Of a stretch of DNA of 64,000 bases, positions 44,896 through 57,635 are shown piece after piece. Position numbers and translations under genes: made by a program. The notes under the pieces are model-generated. The model saw only the letters and a list, made by a program, of their open reading frames with translations, searched no databases and had not been told where the DNA came from. The first letter of the stretch is position 1; every line of letters starts with the position of its first letter. Source of the stretch: Chlorocebus sabaeus (taxonomy: Eukaryota; Chordata; Mammalia; Primates; Cercopithecidae); the NCBI RefSeq assembly GCF_047675955.1, contig NC_132926.1:17051826-17115825 (forward strand), in the 5' to 3' direction.

Positions 44896-46404
44896 GTAAA
44901 TTGTTACCAGTAGAGTGGGGTGTTGTTATAAGGATACCTGAAAATGTGGAAACAACTTCAGAACTGGGCAGAGGTTGAAACAGTTTGGAGGGCTCAGAAA
45001 AAGACAGGAAAATGTGGGAAAGTTTGGAACTTCCTAGAGACCTGTTGAATGCCTTTGACCAAAAATTCGATAGTGATATGGACAATAAAGTTCAGGCTGA
45101 AGTGGTCTTAGATGGAGATGAATAACCTGGTTAGGAACTGGAACTAAAGGTCACTCTCTACCCAAAGAGACTGGTGGCATTTACCCCTGCCCTAGAGATC
45201 TGTGGAACTTCGAATTTTAGAGAGATGATTTAGGGTATCCAGAAGAAGAAATTTCTGAGCGGCAAGCATTCAAGAGGAAGCAGACCATAAACATTCAGAA
45301 AATTTATAGCCTGACAATATGATAGAAAAGGAAAACCCATTTTCTGAAGAGAAATGCAAGCTGGCTGCAGAAATTTGCATAAGTAATGAGGAAGCAAATG
45401 TTAATCACCAAGACAATTGGGAAAATGTCTCCAGGGCATGTCAGAGGTCTTCAAAGGTCTTCAAAGCAGCCTGTCCCATCACAGGCCCAGAGGCATAGAA
45501 GGAAAAAAAATAGTTTCATGGGCCAGGTCCAGGGCCTTGCTGCTCTGTGCAGTCTCGGGAGTGCCCCCTTGTATTCCAGCCATGACTGAAAAGGGCCACT
45601 GTACAGCTCAGGTGATTGTTTCAGACGGTGTAAGCCCCAAGTCTTGGCAGCTTACATGTTGTACTAGGCCCACTCATGCACAGAAGTCAAAACTGAGGTT
45701 TGGGAACCTCCACCTAGATTTAAGAAGATGTATGGAAACACCTAGATGTCCAGGCAGAGGTTTGCTTCAGGGGCAGAACCCTCATGGAGAATCTCTGCCA
45801 GGGCAGTGTGGAAGGGAAATGTGTGGTGGGAACCCCCACACAGAGTGCACTGGGGCACTGCCTAGTGGAACTGTGAGGAGCAGGCTACCACCCTCCAGCC
45901 CCCAGATTGGTAGATCCACCAACAGCTTACACTGTGTGCCTAGAAAAGCTGCAGGCACTTAACACCAGCCAAAGAAAGCAGCTGCGGGGGAGGCTGTCCC
46001 CTGCAAAGCCACAGTGCTGGAGCTGCCCAAGACCATGGGAACCCAACTCTTGCATCAGCGTGACCTGGATGTGAGACTCATTTTGGAGCTTTCACTTTTG
46101 ACTACCCCACTAGATTTTGGGTTTACATAGGTCTTGTACCCCCTTCATTTTGGCCAATTTCTCCTATTTGGGACAAGTGTATTTACCCAATACCTGTACC
46201 CACTTTATATCTAAGAAGTAACTAACTTGCTCTTTATTTTACAGGCTCTTAGACAGAACGGACTTGCCTTATATTAGATGAGACTTTGGACTGTGGACTT
46301 TTGAGGTAATGCTGAAATGAGTTAAGACTTTGGGGGACTGTTGGGAAGGCATGATTGGTTTTGAAATGTGAGGACATGAGATTTGGGAGGTGCCAGGGTC
46401 AGAA

Positions 46405-46757
46405 TGATATGATTTGGCTGTGTCCTTACGCAAATCTCATCTTGAATTGTGGCTCCCATAATCCCCACATGATGTGGGAGGGAACCAGTGGGAGGTAACT
46501 GAATCATGGGGATGGGTTTTTCCTGTGCTGCTCTCACGATAGTGAATAAGCCTCACAAGAACTTATAGTTTTATAAAAGGCAGTTCCCCTGCATATGCTC
46601 TGTTGCCAAATGCCATCTGAAGAAGTATGTATTTGCTTCCCCTTCTGCCATGATTGTAAGTTTCCTGAGGCCTCCCCAGCCATGCTGAACCGTAAGTCAA
46701 TTAAACTACCCAGTCTTGGGTATGTCTGTATTAGCAGTGTGTGAATGGACTAATACA
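46405..46757 (+). repeat. MaLR 3' LTR
   Basis: TGATATGATTTGGCTGTGTC to GAATGGACTAATACA, the same family as the 5' LTR but clearly diverged from it. Confidence 0.92.
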
Positions 46758-47340
46758 AAAGCTTACTCTATGCTTTTCATTTTATTCAGTCTTTCAGCTT
46801 TGTTTGATTACACATAGACCACCAAATTTCCTTTTTTTAATAGGGAAGAAAAAAACCTTATCAATAAAATTACAATTTGGATGAATTTTGTAGAATGAGT
46901 AGTGCCCACCAAAAATGGGGCATAGAAAATAAGCCTTCAAAACATTCTCACATTATAGCAATGAAAAGCATATTGACTAATAGAGAAAAAAAACACATGC
47001 ATAGGGAAAAATCACCGAGATCTAAAATGGCAATGCCATGTCCAGAAGATGTGGGACTGAGTATGAGTTTCCAAAAAAGAGCATTGATGTTAATGGCTAA
47101 ACAGCAAGTCTAGTCAGAAGATTTGGGCATTTGATTATAACATGTCAGGGTAAAGTGAAGTTTAATGTATCTATCCTCTTTTTACTGGGTTTCTGAAATG
47201 CAAGCAGGTTGAGAAGAGCAGATCAACAATGCAAACAAACATTTGCAGGACATGCAAATAAGGGAGGGCAAATAGCGTAAGAGACATTTTCCTACCAAAG
47301 GAAAATAAGAGTATAAATGCAATTGAAATGCGATTACAAC
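46758..47340. other. Intergenic DNA, nothing recognised
   Basis: No gene or repeat family recognised. Confidence 0.5.
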
Positions 47341-47990
47341 AGTCCCCTCTTACCCTTGGAGGACTTGTCCCAAGATCACCAGTGGGTGCCTAAAACCATG
47401 GATAGCACCAAATCCTATATAAACTATTTTTTTTATTCCTATGCATACATACCTATGATTAAGTTTAGTTTATTAGTTAGGCACAGTTAGAGATTAGCAA
47501 CAGTAACTAAAAAGAGAGTAGAAGAATTGTAACAATATACTGTAATAAAAGTTATATGAATATAGTCTCTCTCTCCCTCTAATATCTTATTGTACTGTAC
47601 TTATCCTTCTCGTGATGATATGAGGAGATAAAATGCTTACATAATGAGGTGAAGTCAGGTAAATGATGTAAGCATTGTGACATAAATGGAAAATTCCAGA
47701 AATATATATACAATTCATCAGTTTTAAATTGAGTGCCACTTGGAGAAGGGTGATGAAAGCTTACATCATGGGCTCCATCCTGACAGGGACATACATGAAT
47801 CCTGTCTTTGTCCACCAGCTCCACCCTTTGCATTCTCCCGGTCCATTCATCACTCAGTAGCCATTTCAGTTAGACAGACTGTTGAGGTATCACTAGTGCT
47901 TGTGTTCAAGGAACCCTTATGTGACTCAGTGACAGAGTCCTTGTTTATGCTCCTTTTCTGAAAGGTGAGGGCACTGGCGCCAAACTTTTG
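47341..47990 (+). mobile_element. Tigger-like DNA transposon, 5' portion
   Basis: Starts CAGTCCCCTCTTACCCTTGG, followed by CCAGTGGGTGCCTAAAACCA, GGCACAGTTAGAGATTAGCA, GGAAAATTCCAGAAATATAT and CTAGTGCTTGTGTTCAAGG. This is a Tigger-type element starting with CAG and carrying the untranslated region before the transposase. No transposase frame survives. It shares its first part with the element at 1857-2530. Confidence 0.72.
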
Positions 47991-48040
47991 GATTTCTCGA
48001 TGGTCAGAAATCTAGATTTTTATGTGAAAAATGTCTGATC

Positions 48041-48329
48041 CGGTGGCTCACACCTGTAATTCCATCACTTTGGGAGGCCGAGGTGGGCAGATCACGAGGT
48101 CAGGAGATCGAGACCATCCTGGCAAACATGGTGAAACCCTATCTCTACTAAAAATACAAAAAAAAAATTAGCCAGTTGTGGTAGCACGCACCTGTAACCC
48201 CAGCTACCTGGGAGGCTGAGGGAGGAGAATCGTTTGAAGCCAGGAGGCAGAGATTGTAGTGAGCTGAGATCGCACCATTGCACTCCAGCCTGGGCGACAG
48301 AGTGGGACTCTGTCTCAAACAATAATAAA
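48041..48329 (+). mobile_element. Alu SINE, missing only the first few bases
   Basis: The Alu begins at CGGTGGCTCACACC, so it is short by about 9 nt. It is flanked by a perfect 15-bp target duplication GAAAAATGTCTGATC (48026-48040 and 48330-48344). Confidence 0.95.
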
Positions 48330-48413
48330 GAAAAATGTCTGATCATGATCTAAATGTTTCTTTGCTTAATGAAAAGAAAAATACTGTGTGGACAAAACAA
48401 AGTATGTCTGCTG

Positions 48414-48712
48414 GATGGGCACAGTGGCTCATACCTGTAATTCCAGCACTTTGCAAGGCCGAGGCGGACGGATCACGAGGTCAGGAGATTGAGACCATCC
48501 TGACCAACACGGTGAAACCCTGTCTCTACTAAAATACAAAAAATTAGCTGGGAGTGGGGGTGGGTGCCTGTAATCCCAGCTACTTGGGAGGCTGAGGCAG
48601 GAGAATTGCTTGAACCGGAGAGGCAGAGGTTGTGGTGAGCCAAGATTGCACCACTGCACTGCAGGCTGGGTGACAGAGCAAGACTCCATCTCAAAAAAAA
48701 AAAAAAAAAAAA
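48414..48712 (+). mobile_element. Alu SINE, full length
   Basis: GATGGGCACAGTGGCTCATA through CACTGCACTGCAGGCTGGGT with a long pure A tail. TCTGCTG before and after suggests the target duplication. Confidence 0.94.
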
Positions 48713-49070
48713 AAGAAATCTGCTGCCAGTGGGAGAAAGCAGGGAGGGAATAAAGTAGAATATGTTTTATTTTAAAATATAAAAGTTCAATTTGGAAGTG
48801 ACCTGTGGTATTTTTATTTTAGTCAAACATTTGTGGAGAACTAAACTGTGCATAGATCATGTGTTTTGCTCAATGGTGGAGCTGAGTAAAAGTATTCTGT
48901 TTCCTTACTCTGTGCTCTCTTTGTTACATAAAATGCATTGAAAATATTTAAGATATTGGATTTTCTCCGTTTTGAAATTAGAAGGGTAGCACACGAGTGC
49001 TTTGTTATCCTCTTTGTAGTCATGTCATTCAAATATATACTACTAATATATTTTCAAAAAGTAATGTATC
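48713..49070. other. Intergenic DNA, nothing recognised
   Basis: No gene or repeat family recognised. Confidence 0.5.
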
Positions 49071-49378
49071 AGCCAGGCGTGGTGGTTCACACCTGTAATC
49101 CCAGCACTTTGGGAGGCTGAGGTGGGTGGATCACCTGAGGTCAGGAGTTCAAGACCAGTCTGGCCAATGTGGTGAAACCCCCGTCTCTACTGAAAATACA
49201 GGAATTAGCTAGGCGTGGTGGCAGGCACCTGTAATCACAGCTACTCGGGAGGCTGAGGCAGGAGAATCATTTGAACCTGGGAGGCGAAGGTTGCAGTGAG
49301 CAGAGATCGTGCCACTGCACTCCAGCCTGGATGCCAAGAGCAAAGCTCCATCTCAAAAAAAAAAAAAGAAAAGAAAAA
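49071..49378 (+). mobile_element. AluS-like SINE, full length
   Basis: AGCCAGGCGTGGTGGTTCAC, CACCTGAGGTCAGGAGTTCA, CACTGCACTCCAGCCTGGAT and an A-rich tail. Confidence 0.95.
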
Positions 49379-49392
49379 GGAATTTCTCATTT

Positions 49393-49740
49393 ATTATAAA
49401 GAATCCCAAAATATTTTTCTTTGACCCAGTTATTCCATTTCAGAATCTTTCCTCTAAAACAAAAATGCCAAATTGAGCAAAATAATTGTGTATATAATCA
49501 TTAATCATAATATTAATTATAGTAGAAATATAAAATACAAAAAGAAAGAAAGTGACAAACAGGCAAATCTCTAGTAATATGAATATGGGGAAGAACAATC
49601 TGAATACATGTAAAAATATCAATAATTCCTTATGTTGGTAGTTTCTTATCAAAAAAATTAAATCATTTGAAAATACAGAAATATATACAGGGGATAATGC
49701 CTTTAAACCCAATTTCCAAATGCAACTATTCTTACCATAT
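49393..49740 (+). mobile_element. Possible old L1 3' fragment
   Basis: TTTGACCCAGTTATTCCATT followed by a decayed CAGAATCTTTCCTCTAAAAC matches the typical sense L1M 3' start. The rest is very diverged, and the end is approximate. Confidence 0.5.
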
Positions 49741-50389
49741 CAGCTTATAATATACAGGTATTCTCTCTCTATATATATAGTATATACACATACTATTTAA
49801 TTAAACATGTAATAGTATAATATTATGAAATATTTAAATACCTGTTACTTTCATTGAAATATATGCTACAAAACTCTCTCATATCAATAAAATTAAAATT
49901 ATAACTTTCAATGTTTATTATAATCTGTTTATAGTCTACTCAGTCTCTAAATGACATAGGCACTGATTCTCATTTTTTTATTACTGACAGATATTATAAA
50001 TGAAAAGCCTTTAATAAAGGTATTTTATAATCCCCCATTGTTATTTATTATGATGGTGATTTATTATCATTTAGTTTTTTATATATTTGATATTTGAAAA
50101 CTGTCATTGTTTTCACATTCAAGCACTGAATCCATTTTTAAAGTGTGCATTTCTTTATGTGTGATTAAATGTTAGCACCCTTTTCTATGTTTATTGTAAT
50201 TTAAAGTTGTAGTTTTGGGTATTTTAAAATATTTTTAATTTTTTAAAGACACTGCACTGAGAACGGGCCTCATGTGGCTGGTGCACACAGAGACACACTC
50301 ACTGCCAGCAAAGCAGGGAGAGCTGACAAATGGCTACATAGGTATTTTTAAATGGTTCATAAGAACTTTTATTTATTAAGGTTAGTACC
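49741..50389. other. AT-rich intergenic DNA, nothing recognised
   Basis: No gene or repeat family recognised. Confidence 0.5.
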
Positions 50390-50826
50390 TGCTATAGTTT
50401 GGATATTTGACCCTCCAATCCTCATGATGAAATCTGATCTCCAGTGTTGGAGGTGGGGCATTTTGGAAGTATTTTGGTCATGGGGTGGATCCTTCATGAA
50501 TGACTTGGTGCCTTCCTTGAGGTACTGAGTGAGTTCTTCTGTTATTTCCTGGGAGATTTGCTCAGAGAGGTGGTTGTTAAAATGAGCCTGGCACTTCTGT
50601 CTCCTCTCTCTTTCCTCTCTCTTTCTTCTTCTCTCTTTCTGCCTGTCTCTTCAAGTGAGTCTGGCTACCCTTTGCCTTCCACCATGAATGGAAGCTTCCT
50701 GAGGCCCCCACCAGAAGCAGATGCCTGTGCCATGCTTTGGTACAACCTGAAAAACTGTGAGACAAATACACCTCTTTTCCTTATAAATTACCCAGCCTCA
50801 GGTATTCCTTTATAGCAGGCTAAGAC
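50390..50826 (+). mobile_element. MaLR-type solo LTR (MLT1/MST-like)
   Basis: TGCTATAGTTTGGATATTTG, CAGTGTTGGAGGTGGGGCAT, GGATCCTTCATGAATGACTT, ACTGAGTGAGTTCTTCTGTT and a CTTATAAATTACCCAGCCTC end follow MaLR LTR order. A pyrimidine tract lies in the middle (about 50598-50650). Confidence 0.85.
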
Positions 50827-51077
50827 TTTGCTATACGTTTGCAAATATGTTTTCCATGATTTTATGTCTTAAATCTTTTTTGTAATCATGCTTTTCTGAA
50901 TAAATACATTTCAAATTTTGATGAAATAAAATGTGTTAAAATGTTGTATTTTCTAGATTTGATAGAACACTAAAAAACAAACAAACAAAAAACAAAACCA
51001 AAACAAAACAAAAAACTTTTCCAGAAGCCAAGGCTATATTTCCAAAATATTAAATTATTTTTTAAAAAGGTTGGTTA

Positions 51078-51343
51078 GGCCCAGCGCGGTGGCCCACACC
51101 TGTAATCCCAGCACTTTGGAAGGCTCAGGTGGGTAGATCTTGAGGTCAGGAGTAAAGACCAACATGGCCAACACGGCAAAACCCTGTCTCTACTAAAAAT
51201 ACAAAGATTAGCCACGCGTGGTGAGACAGGAGAATCACTTGAACCTGGGAGGCAGAAACTGCAGTGAGCCGAGATGGCGCCATTGCATTCCAGCCTGGGG
51301 GACAGAGCTAGACTCTGTCTCAAAAAAAAAAAAAAAAAAAAAT
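51078..51343 (+). mobile_element. Alu SINE with internal deletion
   Basis: GGCCCAGCGCGGTGGCCCAC through CATTCCAGCCTGGGGGACAG with an A tail. About 45 bp at the start of the right monomer are missing at GCCACGCGTGGT/GAGACAGGAG. Confidence 0.93.
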
Positions 51344-53924
51344 TAGCTATGTGCAGATGTATAATAAAAATGACTCAAAATTTTTCATTATAGGAGGGCA
51401 TTCTATGTGAAGGCCTATAATTTACAAGAATCGAAATGTTAGTGCAAAGTACAAAATTTAGAAATAAGTTTCCACAGCTTGTTACAAGCTTTGGGTAAAG
51501 AACTGCCTATTTTGCTTTCTCCAATATTTAGAAGTACTTTTAGATTGTGTCAAGTATTACATAATAATAAAGGCATTTGTTTACTTTTTACTATCTTTTA
51601 CAACATTTTTTAGTCTACTATAATTGTGGATCTAACAAACAAAAATGAACAAATATACGTATATTTTTCTCTTTTTCACAGTATGATATAAAACATTCAA
51701 ACATTGCACAAACCTCATACATATTTTAACACTTAAGAAATTACTACATGCATGATCGGAATTCTCAATTGATTAGGAGACAAAATAACCAAAGTCATAT
51801 TTTTGGGATAAACATCATGGCCCTAAATATTATAATTAGTGTAAAAACAAAAAATTCATATATAATTTGAACGTATCTTTTCTCAAGCAAAGTTATCCCT
51901 CTGGGTTCAGAGAGGGGACAAGAAGATGAAAATCATATATTTGTTTTCTTTTTCATCTAATACCACTAGGAGTCCACTGAAAATGTTAATATGTTAAACT
52001 ATTAATCAAAAGTTTAGGAAGATAAGTCATTAATTTTACATTTCTACCTGAATCACATTGAAGACATCTGCCATACAAACATTTGTATAGTTTTTTCTAA
52101 TTAATATTAATGTTAATTTTTTCCCTGATTGAACCTAGCAATCTTCTATTTTTTAAATATCCTTTTTTGTTAAAATATTATGCTCTTGTTCTCAAATTAT
52201 CAATAGAACTTAGATCAATTTTAACAAGTTTTTTTTTTTCTATTTCTCTTTGCTTATAGCACTTAACTTTCTTTCTCTGACCCCTCCTGTGCATTTAAAA
52301 AAATGAAAACCCATATTCCCAAACTGAAATATTTGTTCTCTTTAGTAAGATTCTTTCTGGCTTCAGGGAGAATAAATTTACAGAGACATTCTGGGACTTT
52401 GGGACTCCAACGATTCAAATTTTTACCTTGAATATCTATTCTTGACTTTTCCTTCTTTTTGAATAAACATCCCCTAAAGAGAATACTGGCTTTGTGACTT
52501 ACTTTATTGAATAAATTATGCAGTGCTTCTGTCTGCAACTCATGTGAGTGATGCGAAATAAAGCAGACATAGCTGTTGGACATCATTTTAGTCCCTCTAT
52601 CTGATTGGCAGATCACAGGAAGGAAAAAATGTCCCAAGAGCCCCTCTGTGAGGTCGTTACCAACTGATTGAGTATTCGCCTTAAATATCTGAAACCCAGG
52701 TGTGTTGTAGATTAGCACAACTTACAAGCACTGTGTGGAGATTTATTATGATAATTGTTGCTTTTATTTTTTATTTCCCCGAACTCAAAGATAATTAATG
52801 TCAGTATGTGTCCTGGTATCTGACTCTCTTAATTGGTCCTATGGTGCCTTGGGTGTTTTAAAATCCACTCACTTAAAGGCTTTTTTTTTTTCTTTTGACT
52901 TGTTTTCCTGGAGCTGTTCATTAGTGCCTAAAATATTTGATTACATTTAATTGTGATGTCTTCAATTTTGTGCACCTGCTGCAATTTACATGAGGGGAAA
53001 AAGGCTTGCAGAAGCAGGAAAAAAAAAAAAAAGTGAGAGGGGGAATTAAATTTTAAAAGAATTCCCCTGCACAGGGTAATTGGGGTTAAATACAGAAACA
53101 AAATAAACTTAATAGGTAGTCAGATTTTTGTAACTACTATGGTTATACTAAAAAGGTTCTAAATCAAACATTCTCTATCATACAAACCCTTAACATATAT
53201 TTTCACATTTTTCTTCAAGGGCTTTGGCTTCTGAGGGACATCCACATTTACTTTAAATTTAGTATCTCGTATGAAAGAGCCCACTTGGAGAAGAAGAAAA
53301 TACTGAGTCAGAAACCCAGTTGGAGCTGTTTTCTGTTTCTTACGCATTTTTTAATGAAATATAACATGGCTTTTTATTTCAACAAATATCGAAGCATTTT
53401 ATCACCAATTTCACGAGTAGTTTTATTTTTATTTTATTGTTTTATGATTGTTGAAACAGCCCAGTTCCCTGATCAAGTATGAGGTTTCTTTGCAAAATAT
53501 GACTTAAAGTAACATATAAGAAACAGATTATATCCACAAAGAATTACCAGCTTCAAAGAATGATATTGACCTGAATATCAATTTCACTGACCATACTATA
53601 ATTCAGCAGAGTTGGAGGAAACACAGGGTATCTGCTGCATTTTCAGTAGAAGAAATAAATTTTCTATTTCTTCTGTAAAGCCATCAGTTCTTTTTTTTTT
53701 TCCATTTAGTTTTAAGGAACAGTGAAATCTCTAAATCTGCTTCAAACCCATGTTATTAAAAGAAGTAATTATACCAGTCCTATGGTTATTATGGTAGTAA
53801 TACAATGAGATCTCTACGTTAAATATATCAACACAATGCACCGCTTTACCATAGATATTTTTATTCATTAAACATTCTAAGGATCAAGAAAGCAGAAAGG
53901 TACTGGTAATCCTTTATGGAAACT
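51344..53924. other. AT-rich intergenic DNA, no gene seen
   Basis: About 2.6 kb with no supported gene or repeat. The minus-strand open frame at 52263-52718 (151 codons) opens at GTG rather than ATG and has no recognisable domain, so it is not called. Confidence 0.5.
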
Positions 53925-54366
53925 CATCTGTCAAGGGGCCAACTCAAGTTTTATCTCCTCCAGGAAGTCTCTCTGATCCTTCCATACCAACTTCAAATGT
54001 CCGTCTTTCAAATTTTACTGCATTGGTGGACTAGACTATAAAACACACTACACAGGTCTATCCTTTTCTGTAAAACTTATTTATACATGTTTTATTCATG
54101 TTATCATTGTTGCCTTGAAAAATGTTTTGAATTTCTTAAGCATGGGGGTGATGAGTAAAATTAATGCATGTGTAATATTTGCCATTTTCAAAGTACTTTC
54201 ACAGCCATTACCTTATCGATTTTCAGAATAAACTTGTGCTGCAGACTATAATTTTCACAAATGTGGAACCCAAGTTTCTTTTTCTCAACCTTGTATCCCT
54301 GGGGTTTCTATTATCTTCTGTATAACAGGCATTCAAGATAAATGAAATGAATGAATGAATGAATGA
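53925..54366 (+). mobile_element. L2 LINE 3' region, mixed with MIR sequence
   Basis: L2 sense text ACTCAAGTTTTATCTCCTCC and AGGAAGTCTCTCTGATCCTT at 53925-54130, with an L2-type tail (ATGAATGAATGAATGAATGA) at 54340-54366. Between them, about 54165-54290 reads as antisense MIR, so the order of insertion is unclear. Confidence 0.6.
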
Positions 54367-54379
54367 AGCAGTATCTCCA

Positions 54380-54510
54380 CTCTTGTTTCAGAAAATAAAA
54401 AAGAAAATTCGAGCACACAGGGACTTAGTGACTTTCCTAAGATCATATGCCTGGTCACTGAGGCAACAGGGATATAAGCCCAATTCCTGGGCCTCTCAAT
54501 TCTAAACTTA
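54380..54510 (-). mobile_element. MIR SINE fragment
   Basis: Antisense MIR end: GGGACTTAGTGACTTTCCTA, AGATCATATGCCTGGTCACT and a GGGATATAAGCCCAATTCC segment. Confidence 0.65.
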
Positions 54511-55251
54511 TCTCAACTTCTACATTGATAAATTATAGTAAAGGAATTGGGCATTGATATTTTCCAAAATATTAAATGTGTTAAGCTCATAGATGTTCGA
54601 TAAAATTTTAACTCGTTTTAATGTATTTGGGACTTATACCATAGCACACATTTTTAGAATCTGGAAGCTGAGCAGTGAATACACATCACAGGAGGTGTCC
54701 TAGAGATGAGGATATGTTTGGGCTCATGATTTGATCATGGGTCTATGTGAGAGGGTGGGACTGAGGACCCTCATGGGAATGAAATCCTTGGGAAACTGAG
54801 GGAACCAGTTGAAAGAACGGGGGGGGGGAGGGGCAAGGCTGAGGCAAGAACAGTGGTGATGATGGATTGTTTAGCAGATCTGTCACACAAGTTGGTGCCT
54901 GCACACCTTGCACCACCATTTTCAATGGCCCCAGTAAAATGTTCCATCATTCCAGTCCCTGTGGAAAATATTTAGAAATCTACATCAAACACCAGTTTTG
55001 TTATCCAAGAGATTATAATGCAAATCCAACTGAAGATGGTTTTCTGTCTCCTTTATCCCAGTTTTTGCTGTAGCATAAAAGCATGTAGGAAGTAGCAAAG
55101 GACATCTCTATAGATAATGTCAGAAACAAGAGAAGATGACTTTGGCCTGGGCACCTAAACACATGGACAATGTGTGCTAATTCCAGAAGGAACCTCAGGA
55201 CAATGTGGCTGAGAGACAAGGAAATGGGAACTGTGTTCTCCAGTACCTGTA
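54511..55251. other. Intergenic DNA, nothing recognised
   Basis: Contains a short G run at about 54819-54828. No gene or repeat family recognised. Confidence 0.5.
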
Positions 55252-55651
55252 TGTATTAATTAGTTTTCACACCTTTCTGAAGAAATACCTGAGACTGAGT
55301 AATTTACAAAGAACAGAGGTTTAATTCACTCACAGTTCCACAGGCTGTACAGGAAGCATGGCAGAATCTACTTCTGTGGAGGCCTCGGGGAACTTAGAGT
55401 CATGGTGGAAGGCAAAGGGAAAAGTGGGCACATCTTACATGGCCAGAGCAGAAGCAAGGGGTTGGGGGAGGTGCCAAACAATTTTAAACAACCAGATCTC
55501 ACTCATTATGCAGTACCAAAAGGGAATGTTGCTAAACCATTAATAACTCCACCCACATGATCCAGTCACCTCTCACCAAGCCCTACCTTCAACACTGGGA
55601 ATTATGACTCAACATGAGATTTGGACAGGGACACAGATCCAAGCCATATCA
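55252..55651 (-). mobile_element. MaLR-type solo LTR (MST/THE1-like)
   Basis: Antisense MaLR LTR: TGTATTAATTAGTTTTCACA, AATTTACAAAGAACAGAGG, CATGGTGGAAGGCAAAGGGA and AAGCCATATCA at the end. CTGTA before and CTGTT after look like a 5-bp target duplication with one change. Confidence 0.88.
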
Positions 55652-55669
55652 CTGTTTCACACCCCTTCC

Positions 55670-56170
55670 CCACATATCCAAAATATCGTGGCTAGGGCTG
55701 AATCAAATAAACACTGTTTTACTTATATGGTAATTGCCATCTTTCACTGCATCAAAGGGACCACAGTTTACCCATGGCCTCTGTTTGCACCTCCTGCTAT
55801 GTTCTCTGACCTCCAGATACACTGGCTGTGGAGTTCCTGGAACATTTCATGTGCTCTTCCACAACAGGGTTGCTCCCATTTACAGGTTTTCCTGAGTTAT
55901 CTTTTAAAGTTCAGTTCAAGTCACCTCCTAAGGAAAGCTTCCTTCTCCAAAAGGCACCTTCGTTCAGATTCCGTTCTTAATATATTCCAGTGTAAGATAA
56001 ATCTATTTCATAACATGTTCTTGGTGCATGTTTGTACACTCAATTGCATTAATCTTATGACTGTCTCTTCTACTAGACTGTAATCTCCATAAATAGAAGT
56101 TCTGTACTACTTTTGCTCCCTTATGCTAGAACCATACCTGAGGATTGTTGTTCAATGAAGTCATTAACAT
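55670..56170 (+). mobile_element. L2 LINE 3' region
   Basis: AAGTTCAGTTCAAGTCACCT, CCTAAGGAAAGCTTCCTTCT, GTCTCTTCTACTAGACTGTA, a CTCCATAAATAGAAGTTCTG stretch and an end GAGGATTGTTGTTCAATGAA follow sense L2. The 159-codon open frame at 55604-56083 lies in this L2 and is not a gene. Confidence 0.7.
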
Positions 56171-56280
56171 GTACTTATATGAGCATGTATTTATATTACC
56201 TCCGACCCAGGGGATCTTCATCATATAGAATGAAAGCAAAAAAAGTCATAGTTCACTTTACTTAGATAACTTGTATTCTC

Positions 56281-56283
56281 TTA

Positions 56284-56316
<33 letters not shown>

Positions 56317-56350
56317 CCTTCCTCCTTCCCTCCCTCTCTCCCTCCCTCAC
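56281..56350. repeat. (CT)n and CCTC-type pyrimidine tract
   Basis: About 10 uninterrupted CT units followed by mixed CCT/CCCT units. Confidence 0.92.
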
Positions 56351-57408
56351 TCATTCTGCCCTTATCTGGCTTGGATGTGTCTATCAGCAAGCCTAGTGAT
56401 GTTTATGTGGGCAATCAGAATGTACATTAACCACAATAATTGTAAATATATGATATAATATTGTGCAATGTTGAAAGAAACACACAGGTGTGTACATGCC
56501 TCAGAACACCTACATGAACACAATGATGAAAAGTTGCTTTTTTTTTTTCTATTAGATGAACTATGCATTTATAAAGAACAATTTGTGGTCCAGTGGCAAA
56601 GGCTTATTAATGAAATTCAGAAAAGAGAACTTTAGGAATTGTAGGCTAGAAGTCAGAGGTTCTGCCTCAGTGGGGGTAGTTGCATTTGGATGAGGCCCCT
56701 GGCTTCCCCATTAGACTCTCTGCTTCATGAGATCAGAGTCCAAATTCCCACTTGTTCACCACAGTCCCTGCCATGTATTAGATCCTCCTTATTAATGTCT
56801 ATTATTGACTCTTTTACTATTTCTTACAAGGAGGGGGATGGAGAGTAAACATTTTGGAAACAAAGTCACATGGCAAACATGGGGCAAAGCGAAAAAATGT
56901 CTCTGGACTAAGACAGTGATAGATGACAAACATCATTTTCTGCGTGAAAGCAAATGTCAAGTTAGCTCCTAGGATTTCTTTTTTTTTTTTTTTTTTACCG
57001 TTCTTATTTCCCGGGTTCTGAGACATCAACAGCTCTAAAGTCTATGGTCCTTCTGTTTATATTTCTTCCTCTTCTCTGCTATTTTTTCCTCCTTTATTCT
57101 CTCTTTTCCTCTTTTCCCTCATCATATTTTTCTCTTTCCCTAATGTTAGAAGTTACTATTATTTTAATAATAAATTCACTTTGATGATTTCTCAGCTGAG
57201 GCCAACATGCATTTTGGTATTGGTGGTCGGTCAGAAAGACTGTTACATGACAAGTGAGGGAAGGATCTGGAAAGTAGCCAGATGGCAGAAGCAACATCTC
57301 CTAGTCTACTGGGTGGCTGAAAATCTCTAGTAGGCCAAATATGGCTTGGAGCTCAGTGGGGTCCAGCAAACTGGCTCAATGAAGGGATTTCACATGAATA
57401 TGGCAAAG

Positions 57409-57460
57409 GTCATTTGTAACAAAGTCAAAGAACTGTCATTTGTAACAAAGTCAAAGACCT
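57409..57460. repeat. 26-bp tandem duplication
   Basis: Two adjacent copies, each starting GTCATTTGTAACAAAGTC, at 57409-57434 and 57435-57460, nearly identical. Confidence 0.88.
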
Positions 57461-57635
57461 ACTCTTACTATGACGTGAGTCCGACAAAAAATTAGTCATT
57501 AATTCCAGAAATTTTCATCTGAACAAATCATCAGATGTCATCCTTCTCTCTCCAGCCTCTGACTAGTTTTTGTTTTTTATTTGATATTTTCTGAGTGTTC
57601 ATGATCTAGATTTAAGTTGTATGGCAGGGTGTTTT

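Larger units (their letters stand above)
44534..46757 (+). mobile_element. THE1/MST-type MaLR retrotransposon, LTRs plus internal
   Basis: A complete mammalian apparent LTR retrotransposon. The 5' LTR (44534-44895) and 3' LTR (46405-46757) both start TGATATG(G/A)TTTG and end in TAATACA. The internal part begins at a GTAAATTGTTACCAGTAGAG junction and has typical MaLR-internal text (TGAAAATGTGGAAACAACTT, CTGTTGAATGCCTTTGACC). No intact gene remains: the 181-codon open frame at 45417-45962 is internal MaLR sequence without a recognisable domain. Confidence 0.92.
56171..57635. other. Intergenic DNA with simple repeats
   Basis: No gene supported. Contains the (CT)n tract at 56281-56350, a T run at about 56978-56996 and a 26-bp tandem duplication at 57409-57460, both repeats listed separately. 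Confidence 0.5.

Noticed and set aside
45417..45962. 181-codon open frame
   Set aside because: It lies within the internal sequence of the THE1-type element. It resembles no retroviral protein I can recognise and the element is decayed.
52263..52718. 151-codon minus-strand open frame
   Set aside because: It opens at GTG, has no recognisable domain or exon signals, and lies in AT-rich DNA. Likely a chance open frame.
55604..56083. 159-codon open frame
   Set aside because: It runs across the end of an LTR and an L2 remnant, with no protein-family features.
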